A stretch of 64,000 nucleotides of DNA from Branchiostoma floridae (Eukaryota; Chordata; Leptocardii; Amphioxiformes; Branchiostomatidae): contig NC_049987.1 in NCBI RefSeq assembly GCF_000003815.2, forward strand, positions 16,023,329 to 16,087,328, read 5' to 3'. The notes under the pieces were generated by a model. The model worked only from the letters and a program-made list of their open reading frames with translations, did no database searches and was not told the DNA's origin. The translations under genes were made by a program, and so were the position numbers. Shown here in pieces: positions 1-9,600 of this stretch. Position 1 is the first letter of the stretch. Every line of letters begins with the position of its first letter.

Positions 1-177
1 ATCTTTGTAGACATCCCAGGGTTGAACACATGGTGCCGGAAACGAAGGTAAGTACGCGGGCAGTGCTGTTGTGTCGATGGCAGGTAGAGACTGTATCACT
101 GATCCGAGTGTTTTGTTAATCTCCATGGCAATACCGGGTTTGTCGTCGGGGGCGAACCCGTTGATGAAAAATTCCAT
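1..177 (-). CDS. Partial coding exon running off the left edge, unknown protein
   Basis: An open frame of 59 codons starts at an ATG at 177-175 and continues past base 1. It begins MEFFINGFAPDD and contains KPGIAMEINKTLG and YLPSFPAPCVQPWDVY. The composition looks coding, with no stop in frame and varied residues. A tag acceptor lies just upstream near 193, so the ATG may be internal and the exon may start about 15 bases earlier, with a frame reading QKIQK before the Met. A dispersed repeat fragment begins immediately beyond that point. I do not recognise the family. It faces the plus-strand gene starting at 528, so the two could share a promoter if this ATG is the true start. Confidence 0.5.
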   Translation of the reverse strand, partial: MEFFINGFAPDDKPGIAMEINKTLGSVIQSLPAIDTTALPAYLPSFPAPCVQPWDVYKD

Positions 178-189
178 TTTTTGTATCTT

Positions 190-527
190 TTGACCTAGAC
201 ATGCTATGGTCTTTATTCTTTGGTGATAGATAGCTTGTGATGTATTAAAGGAAGAAGCGACATGTAGCTTGCTCTGGAACTGCAGGGGCGTCGTTGTCGA
301 TAATTTCCAAGGAGCATTACGGAACATAGTACGACGTATAGTAACGACGAATATCCATGATATTCAGTTTGCAAGTATCTTTGGTGTATATAATGAAGTT
401 CAAATTATGCAAAGTAGACCTTAATTTGCATATCTAATAAGATTGAAAAAAAATTCTTGTTTAATAAAATGTTGTCGCTGTCTCCTAACTCTAATTAACC
501 CAGTTCTGTTGACCCCAGTAGGTGAAC
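190..527. other. Gap between divergent genes, with a dispersed repeat fragment
   Basis: Bases 190-310 match the inner part of the dispersed repeat family seen best at 10.2-11.3 kb: ATGCTATGG, then AGATAGCTT, then CTGCAGGGGCG. The remaining bases are AT-rich. A gtag acceptor directly before GTGAACATG at 522-530 suggests that the gene at 528 has a non-coding first exon somewhere upstream. No TATA box or other clear promoter motif was seen. Confidence 0.4.
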
Positions 528-3500
528 ATGGCACTAGTGGAACAACAGAACACCGCTATTCTGAGCGGAAAGATCAGACGCTTCCAGGTGGACGTCCGCG
601 TGGCAATCCAAACCGTGAGTTATCATTGAATCATGAAAACTATTATAACAAAAGTGAAATATTTCTTTCTATACCATGAACGTAAATCATTTGTTGACTG
701 TGTTGACTAGAATCTTGCATGACGATTCTTAGTAGCAGGTCCCGATGTTCTGCCCTTGGGAAAGTTATTTAACATGGATTTTTACTCTGTGACGGAGGGT
801 AACCTCCGACGACAGAGTATTGTTGTTGTTCGATGTGATGAGTGTTCGCATCTCTATCTCTATGTTCCCTTTGCCACATTCGTATGTAGTTTGTCATGTC
901 GTCTGCACGAAGTTGCACAGTTCATCTCATGTTGCAGGCGCTGAAAGAATGCGGCTGGCAGTCCCTGACTAAGGAGTTCAGTGTGGAGTCCTACACCCAG
1001 CTGGACAGGGAGGGGCTGGACCTGATTGTGGAGTGTGTGGACGAGGGTTTCCCCAACTTCAGGGAGGACGTTCAGGTGAGGTTTATCTCACAAAAAAACG
1101 TTACCGTATGAACAAGAGTTCGAAGATCTCGTACCTCTGCGAATGGGTGATCTTTGACTTCTCTGATTGTCTTGTTTTGAGCACTATCGGTACCATTTTT
1201 TACAAATTATGTGCGAACTTGCCAAAATTTCTATTTCTATCTACTCTCCAAGTTAAAGTAGAGGTTCATCCCCGACTGTTTTTTTTTAAGATTTTAGAGG
1301 TTTTTGAGGCTTTCTTATATGTCTCGTTTTTATGTCCGCTTCTGGCAGGCGAACATGAAGAAAACGGGGAAAACTAGAAATTCCGACACCTTAAAACACG
1401 TCAAAAACAGCCGGGGCCGAATCTATGCTTTTGGAGTACATCTTGTTCAATACTCTTATCTTTCTTTCCTATAAAAGGCTCGAGTAAACGTTGCCAAGAG
1501 AATGCACGCCACTGGACGGGCGGAAGTCTACAAGGGCAGAAACCAGCACGGTTTCCATGATAAATTCTACAGGTAAGTAGGTTTGTTTGATTTGGTGCCC
1601 CTTCCCTTATTCAAAGTCCGAATTTGCATGGTCCATTTTGAGGTTGATATGTTAAAAAAACTACATAAATTTACCACATCAGAATGACTTCCACATCAAA
1701 ATATACTGAAGACATTTTATTCTGAAAATAAGTCGATGAGACGTTGAGAATTTGCCCTATTTGTCCTCTGTCCCACGAACGTCTAACAAGATGTTGGGTT
1801 TATAAATTAAAGCTTTTCATATGACGTCATCTGCGCCATTTTGGATTACAACGTGCGTCTGTAAAACACACGAAGATGCTTAATCTAATTACCCACCAAC
1901 ATGGCCGCCAGGGGATTCAGATTATAATTATTATGACGCAAATGAAAGGCCCGTAGAGCATTAAATACAATCATTGTTTTGTAAGTTTACGCCATGAAAA
2001 TAATTGCATCCGATCTAGGTACTACCTGTTCGTGCGAGCCAACACGAACGGCACGTACGACGTCTTCCTGGCCTACGTCTGTCGCAAAGAAGAATTCGAC
2101 TTTTTCATGGCTGTCAAAAGGTGCATCGCGGGTAAGGAGATTGCTGCATGATAGATAATAGGATTTTTACACCAACTTTTTAATCAAAAGCTTTGTGCAA
2201 AAAAAGACCATAGCAAGACAAAAGATACAACCATATCATTACAATCAATTTAAATGTCAGGTCATACAAAACAGACACACACAGACACCGGAAACAATAC
2301 CCTCCGTTATTCATGAAGGTAGAAACGTAGTCACAGACTGTAGAAATGGGGTAGACACTTTGGTAAAGGACTTCTGAGCTAAGACCAGGCAATGTGGAAC
2401 CCATTTGCAACTATGTACCCTATCTGTGGGCCAATTTTTTGCAGCTATATCGACTAGCTTGACCTTTGGGAGGCCCTACAGAGACTTGTTCGAAAATGGT
2501 AAACCTGGCGTTTTCCTACGATTCTGCAACGGGCTGTTTATGTTTGTGTGTGTGTGTGTGTGTGTTTGTTTGTTTGTTAACAACACAAGTACAGTATCTA
2601 TGGATGGTTCTGTATAATATTTTGTGATTAGGTAGGGGTTGCAAAAAGCTAAGTCAAGTTGGATAAATGACTTCCTAGCGACTACTTACGGTACTGCAGA
2701 GTAGCTTCAAAGTTGTATCCCACGTTATGTGTTAACAGGGACCCTGAACGTGGCGAAAAGCTTGCCTGACATCATCTGGAAGAAGTTGGCAGGGGACTCA
2801 AAGGTCGCCCAGGCCATCACAGAAGGGGTCATCGGTGATGGTTCTCAGGTATTATCGTCATTATACCCCTGTCACATTATCCACGATCTTCGGGTGTATC
2901 GATGGAAGATCGGCCATTTTTAAGATCGACAGAGGGTTGCGCGTATTTTTCACCTGAAAACCGCCCTGTCACATATAAGCCATACTTTGTACCTTGTACA
3001 ATTGTTGTGCAATAAAGTTATTATTATAAGCGAGGCTCGGGCGATTGCCGCAGAATCGTCGGCCGATCGATTTTCGCACAATGTGACAGGGGTATTACAC
3101 ACACTAGTCATTACTTATACCCCCTTTCCGCTAGGACGGCGCTCTCGCCGCGCTCTCTCTGCGACATAGAATTTGAAAAATGGCTCAACGAATTGTATAG
3201 AAAAGAAATTTTATTTACACTTGTGTTTTTTGCTGTCCTCTCAGTCACACTTTTACATGCTGTATGATGTACCCAGTATGAAATCAAAAGTTACGCATGT
3301 ACTATTTAGATCGCAGTGAGAGCGCATCGCAATCGCCCTCTAGTGAAACGGGGGCCTTTATACAAAAGAATAGTGGTGCCAAATGCGAAAACGTGTACAC
3401 ATTTAGTTTAATTCAAAGATGATTTCTCCCAATGACCTATAGATTAGGGTATATTGGATCTCCTTACTTGACCTTTGTCCTGCTGAGAATTTTTTTGCAT

Positions 3501-4163
3501 ATTTAAGCATATTGATTAATCAGATCAGATCTCCCCAGTCGATGTGGTTTGTTCCGGCTTGCCGCATTAAGTAAGAAATACTCCAAACCCATAAAGATAC
3601 AGACATCATATATGTGCATCCCGTATATGTACGGGTTCAACAGGACAAGATCCCTTATACGTTGTGTTTAAAGGACCTTATTATCTCCATGAAAATGGAG
3701 ATATTATTTTGGGTGTACGTGTGTCTGTCTGTGTGTATGTTTGTCTGTGTGTATGTGGTTAAAGAGTTAAAGATAAGCAGGTACTAATTATACAGATTAT
3801 TCCCTAATTTGCATTATTAACGTAAAAGTGTCATATGCACATACAGGAAATAATCAGATTGTCAACATTATGACCTGTGTAAGTTAGTCAAAGGTGTACA
3901 TAACCAAGTATATATTATGCATATGTAAAAGTCATTTGCATAATCAGAATATTTCATGGAGATATGAGGTCTCCGAACTCTTATTTTTCCACGTTCTTGC
4001 TGTTCTGAAACTCCAGGCGGTTAGAGCTCCGAAGTATGGCGGCATCCCGAACGACCTCGGCGACAAGCTGATGGAGTTTGAGTTCGTGGAGAGTCTGATC
4101 GAGCGAGGGACTCTGGTTCCCGAGAACGAGGAGGGCACCCAGTTCAAACTCGTCATCTGTTAG
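528..4163 (+). CDS. Six-exon gene for a 229-residue protein of unknown family
   Basis: Exons are 528-614, 938-1075, 1478-1572, 2019-2131, 2739-2848 and 4017-4163. All introns are GT-AG and the phases join without a break (690 nt, 229 codons plus TAG). The protein starts MALVEQQNTAILSGKIRRF. Residues 108-144 hold an aromatic core with segments YYLFVRANTNGTYDVFLAY and EEFDFFMAVKR, typical of beta strands. The last exon is acidic and ends FKLVIC. No signal peptide or membrane helix is visible, so a soluble intracellular protein is likely. I do not recognise the family and assign no function. The start is the first ATG after a likely 5' UTR acceptor. The last intron is built almost wholly from mobile elements, the final one ending about 35 bases before the acceptor. 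Confidence 0.8.
2865..3093. mobile_element. Short inverted-repeat element in intron 5 of the 229-residue gene
   Basis: The left end reads ACCCCTGTCACATTAT and the right end is its near inverse, AATGTGACAGGGGT. The arms continue imperfectly for about 40 bases (cgatcttcgg against ccgacgattc). It is 229 bp long with no coding content, so it is a MITE-type element. It starts 16 bases after the donor of exon 5. The target duplication is not clear. Confidence 0.6.
3118..3356. mobile_element. PIF/Harbinger-like MITE, 'CCCCCTTTCC' family, copy 1
   Basis: The inverted termini of about 45 bp read CCCCCTTTCCGCTAGGACGG on the left, with the inverse on the right ending ACGGGGGCC. A GC-rich stretch GGCGCTCTCGCCGCGCTC leads to TCTGCGAC. 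The flank has TTA on the left and TTTA on the right, compatible with a decayed 3-bp TWA duplication typical of PIF/Harbinger. Related copies lie near 18.5, 20.0 and 46.3 kb and share inner sequence around AATTGTATAGAAAAGAAA. Confidence 0.65.
3680..3982 (-). mobile_element. Dispersed repeat with terminal hairpin, copy in intron 5
   Basis: One end is a small hairpin, ATCTCCATGAAAATGGAGAT, followed by TATTATTTTGGGTGT and a GTCT/GTGT tract. The other end is TTTCATGGAGATATGAGGTC followed by TCCGAACTC. Both ends recur at the borders of the large copy at 10.2-11.3 kb, which defines the element. AT-rich inner sequence contains 'tttgcataat' motifs typical of this family. It ends about 35 bases before the acceptor of the last exon. 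Confidence 0.55.
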
Positions 4164-4456
4164 GTCCTCGTTATCTGTTAAGTCATGAGATTCGGTCACA
4201 TAGGTCGCGCGATCGTCATACCATCACTAACTTGGGGCATTCCAGAGGACAATCATGTAACGTTAAGTCTCTTGCGAAGTTCAACTGTCTTTGTACACAA
4301 AATGCTGTTTTAGATCCATGTCGGTTGTTGGTTCTGTCACGAAAAACTGTCGACCCTAGCCTTTTTAGGGTGGTGTGAGTGCGGGGGAGAGTATTGGGGG
4401 CCAAGTGTTGCAAAATTACATACATATAAAGACAAGGATTTCCTCATATATAAGGC

Positions 4457-4916
4457 ATCGATTAACACACTCATATATCTTCAGCTTTACACACACATAT
4501 ATATCTGGCAGGACAAACACATATATGTTCGTCTGCACACATACACATAACACATCGAAGCACACGCTCTTATATGTTTCTCTATACACATGCACATATA
4601 CATGGTAGGACACACTCATATATCTTCAGCATTACACACACACATATATATGGTAGGACAAGCACATATATGTTCGTCTGCACACATACACATACACATC
4701 GAAGCACACGCTCTTATATGTTTCTCTATACACATGCACATATACATGGTAGGACACACTCATATATCTTCAGCATTACACACACACATATATATGGTAG
4801 GACAAGCACATATATGTTCGTCTGCACACATACACATACACATCGAAGCACACGCTCTTATATGTTTCTCTATACTCATACACATATACATGGTAGGACA
4901 CCAATATATATTTCAG
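4457..4916. repeat. 144-bp CA-rich minisatellite
   Basis: The phrase ACTCATATATCTTCAGC recurs at about 4469, 4613 and 4757, with a degenerate fourth copy near 4901, giving an exact period of 144 bases. Copies 2 and 3 are almost identical. Each unit contains smaller CA/TA blocks, so short reading frames are open on both strands and look like proteins rich in H, T, S and I. They are artefacts of the repeat. Confidence 0.85.
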
Positions 4917-5339
4917 CTTTAAAAGTACACACTCATTTGTTTCAGCTTCACACACACACTTGCGCACACAGACACACATATATATAGTATGTCACGTTCT
5001 TATATGTTTCGCTTTACACACACACACATAATTACGCACACAGACACCCACTCACATATTTACATACATGATAACTCAGTCATAAATTTCTGAAAATTAT
5101 TACTGTCACAAGCTATGGTCATGATTCTTTTAAAGTAGAAAGCTCTTACTAGTCGTAAAGAATTGGCGGCGGCTTAGGTCCCCTGTTTTGTTTGAGAAAT
5201 TGAAGGGTAGAACTCCAGAAATGTTTGACAAATCTTCATAACTATTTGTATGTTCATAGCTTAAGTGATGATGGATATAAGCTCACGCTACATATGCAAA
5301 GAAAAACAATGAGTTTAATATCNATCAGAGTACTTCAGA

Positions 5340-5361
5340 CACACACACATACACACATAAA

Positions 5362-5399
<38 letters not shown>

Positions 5400-5475
5400 C
5401 GCACACGCAAACACACTAACACACACTAACACGCAGACACACGCACACACACACACGCACACACACACACACACT
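5340..5475. repeat. CA dinucleotide tract with CG interruptions
   Basis: A nearly continuous (CA)n run has occasional TACG and GCAC variants. An unresolved base (N at 5323) lies just before it, consistent with sequencing or assembly difficulty. Confidence 0.9.
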
Positions 5476-5659
5476 CACAAGTGTTACTGAAAATATAACC
5501 TCCATGAATATCTTACAGAGGTAATTATCAAGGCAATAATTCATTCCAATAGTCTGTGGTAAATAAAAGTGAATTTCCTTTTATGGACATTTGAAATTTA
5601 AACAAAAGTAAAAATGATTAGACATACAATTATTTGTAAGACAACACTCAATCAACCAA

Positions 5660-5679
5660 TCTATCTCTCTCTCTCTCTG

Positions 5680-5715
<36 letters not shown>
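5660..5715. repeat. CT tract followed by TA tract
   Basis: An imperfect (CT)n polypyrimidine run passes directly into about ten TA units. This is a simple repeat without coding content. Confidence 0.9.
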
Positions 5716-6627
5716 CGTATATTTATCAATCAGTCGTTCAATAACATTATTATTTAATGCAAAATTGTTAACAAAAACAATTGGATATATTCACGGAAGT
5801 ATTAGGTCTCTTGCCTCCTATTACTTCTATATGCAGTTTTATTTCAGTTCTGTTAGCCGCCCATACTTCTAACTATTTACTTCCAAACAAATTTAAAACG
5901 CTTTCTTTGTAAATATGCGATACGATTGTTGTGGAATTAGAATCATTCTTATCCCCATAGTCCCTAGCATACCTAATAATCGGCAGCCTGCTCGCGTCTG
6001 GAGTCCATCCCATGGCCGGATATCTCATCTCACTCATCTCACATCCTCAAGGATTTTACTCTGTTTGTTCAATATTATGCTACATACGCGCCAACTGTTT
6101 GACTTCATTTGAAATACCTTGAAATGCTAACAAATATTCCCAATGTTTAAAAAAATGACCTGGATCATTACACATGCATTTAGATAATATGTATTCACCT
6201 TCCTCAAAATCTAGTATCTGAAAATACACATCGGTATGGTACAGTATACTATCAGGTAACAAAGTCAGTTTTATATTAGCTACAATGCGAGTTTAAGCTA
6301 AATCAAAGTTCGTGAGTATAATAATCTCCAATCAGTTACACTTTGACACTTATGTAGTGCATAAATACATACCATCAATTTTTTTATGTTTTCATGGTAA
6401 TGTAAGCTATTCGAGCGTATGGTAGACAAAATGATATGATATTTTCAAACCGAATACAATAGCTTTACTCTTTAGAAATAATGCCGAGCCTGTAATACAA
6501 AAGCAGACAAAAGGCAGCAAACTACATCTTCAAGATTCTGTCGGTAAAACGTCATCCCTGTGACCCGGACTGTCCACTTCCTTGTATACGTGTATCGTTC
6601 CGCGGCAGGTAGAGCTGTTCTTGGTCG

Positions 6628-9600
6628 TTAGAGGGAGTACTTCAGCTGCAGACGATCTCCTACTTCACTGATGGCGTCCAAAGCCTAACACAGACGATTA
6701 GGCATAGACAAAAACAATATAAACAAGAGTTCGGAGACCTCATATCTCCATGAAAAAGTCTGATTACGTTAATGAATTCCACATTTGCATAATCTATGCT
6801 TAGTTATGCACACCTGTAAATAACCTACGCTGGTCACTATGTTGATTGTCAAATCATTAGATCGATAAATGATGCACGGTGGTCACGTTGCTAGGGTATT
6901 ATCCGCGTTGCCAGGCCAAGGTGCTCCGCCCACAAGCAGGCCCGCGCGAGCCGTGGCGGTGTGAAAAAAAACAACACAAATTTCATCCAACATAACGCAC
7001 GATATGATTATCACATCAGGAAAAAAATATATGCACACGAAAATTACATTAGTTCGCCTTAAAAATATCTCAATTATTTGGGATGACCATGTGCAAAACG
7101 CTTCAAATCGCCCGCTGTTCCATGTGCGTTTTGGAGGTCGTTTTGGGTCACTGAACTTTGAACTTTGAATTTAATGCTCTATTTTACGCACCAGGCAAAG
7201 CTTTGACCTATGCTCTAGACTTTAGGACCTCTAAGAATATTTCACCTTATGCAGTTTTAAGTGTCTACGACATTTTAGCTAATTTTGTCACATTTTCACT
7301 ACGTTTTGTCCCATAGTTCCACAGCGATGGAAGAGAATCGATTGATTTTTCTCCAAGATGGCGGCGATAGTTTTTTCTTCACGATGGACTTTTTTGGTCA
7401 GCTTAAGTGTTAACTACCGGGAGATATGGCTCAAAATACGAATTGTACGTTTTGTTCAGATTTTCACGTGGAAGAATGGCTATGCTCTTGACTTATAATT
7501 AGGTTGTCGGCGAACATCAGAGCGGTTTGTTCTCGCCTCCGTACGTCGTTACAACAACAACTTACCTGGGACGGCAGTGATATGGAAATGAGCTGGCGTG
7601 GCCCCATTGTTGTCGTCCCGGGCGCGAAATTTGAGAGAGAATTGGCTGTAGCAAATTATTTGTACAGTTTGTTGTGTCTGCAAGAAGCTACCATTAATTC
7701 TACAAGATCTTTAGTGCACTTTCGCAGCTGCACTTTCTCCCATAGTTAAGATTATTTTAGAAATTTTGAACAAGGTCCCAAATAGTAAAATGGCGTCTTT
7801 TCGACTTTTGTAAACAAAAGAGAAAACCGGTTTCATCCGGTTCCGCTGTCAGGTAACAACACTACATATCTGACCCCTACTTCACAAAAGTTTGATCTAC
7901 TACTGTGCTTCTTTGATAGTTAAGTCTAAATCTTTTTTTTTTTGTAGTAATGAACCGTTTTCATTTTTCTACCAAGGGCGCCAAAAGTTGAGTTTTTTCG
8001 TCTAGTGTATGAAAGCCGATAGCACATCAAACGCTTGGGTGTGTAATGTTACAAAGCAGATTCTGTTACAAAATTCACGGGAATATAAGATTGTTCCTAC
8101 AAATAGCGGAGAACGAAGTTTTTTTCTTCATTTTTTAGTTACTAGTATTTTGTAGGACAGGAGCAGACACGCCGGTTCGTGAATCTTGATTTGAAGACGC
8201 ACTTTGTCGTGAGGTCAGTGTGTATTGCGTTCTCCGTGTGCGGTAAGCTTCCGTGCAAATGTTCAAAATATGAATTTCACTTCACAAAGAAACTAAACTG
8301 GTGTTCTGTAGTTCAATTGTGTGTGTATGTCTGTGTGTGCGTGTGGAGTGAGAGAGAGAGGGAGAGAATATTAGACTTCCGTAGGAAAGGCCGGGTTGTG
8401 TTTATATTACGGGCGGGCGTGCTCTACGCCGGCCCCGCTGAATCTTGTAGCTGCGCCCAGCAATGGCGATCACGGTAAGTTGGGTGAATTTTCATGGTGT
8501 TGCGGTTGCTATTCTTTCGTCCGTGTTACCATGCGTTTTATTACTACTTCAAATCCATTCTATAGTATAAGGTATAATTCAAACAAAGAAAATTGCGGGG
8601 CAAAGGACGCCAGTTTGAATTTTACCATGTGATGTAATGCCCATCGTATTACCGATATCCGATTCGATACATTCGCCACGTCAAGCGCTGGTATGTGCTG
8701 TGTTACCAAAATGGACCTAGTTCATTTACAGAATGACGAGAATATAAGGAGTTTGTTATTTGAGAGAACACGTTTATCAAAAAACGTAGGTTGCAATTAT
8801 TGTCTTATATTTAAATTGAGTCGTTGTGTATACAGGACAGGAACAGACACGCCGGGACTTTGGTCAAAGACGCAATATATCAAGGGGTTCGTTACGTTTG
8901 GGTATAAGTATACTAGTATGGTGAGCTTTCATGTTCTAGGTATAAATACTCATCTTCGACGAAAAACTACTGAATTTCTATCACTCAACTTTTTGTATGT
9001 GTGTGTGTGTAAAAAAAGGCACGGATAATTTTCCGGGTTGTGTCTGTAAACGACTCTTACTGCTCCGCCCCAAGCGGTGACCCGGGAGTGACGGTAACTC
9101 CTTCGATCTTTGCTCACCTAAGGTTTAGTTTTAGCATGTTGGGTAATATATAGACAAATATATAGCTCAGAAAGAATTAAAACGGTGGTTTCAATGCCGA
9201 GCTCCAGCGTGAGAATGACCGACAGAAAAGCTCAGGTATTGTTAACTTGGTAAGTGGAGAACAATGGGGGCGGAGAAAAGACGCGCATATCAAAGGAGCA
9301 AGTTCGCGTAAAAAAATAGCTCCACTTGGAGCGACCAAAACAAATGTAATCCCCGCCTACAACGGCGTAAACCAATCAGCTATTGTTGCCAGTAGTGAAA
9401 TGGATGATTGACATTGATTTCCTCATCCATATGCATGATTTGCGAGTGAGGATTTTTGAGGGCCTTTTTGACCACCGTGATGACACTTTTGTCTCAATTA
9501 TGCAGATTAAGGACTTATTTGCATAATTGGTATCTGATAATGTTCCACCTTCCACAAACTACATATATTGCATGTATTTGAGTTCTATAAAGGAAACACT

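Larger units (their letters stand above)
4164..6627. other. Intergenic interval between convergent genes, rich in simple repeats
   Basis: This lies between the 3' ends of the 229-residue gene (plus) and the serine palmitoyltransferase gene (minus). It holds the 144-bp minisatellite, a CA/CG tract (5340-5475), a CT-then-TA tract (5660-5715) and an ambiguous base at 5323. The rest, 5720-6560, is AT-rich unique sequence with no supported gene. Confidence 0.6.

Noticed and set aside
4375-4987. Open frames of 67-137 codons rich in His, Thr and Ile
   Set aside because: Products of the 144-bp CA/TA minisatellite, repeated in step with the array.
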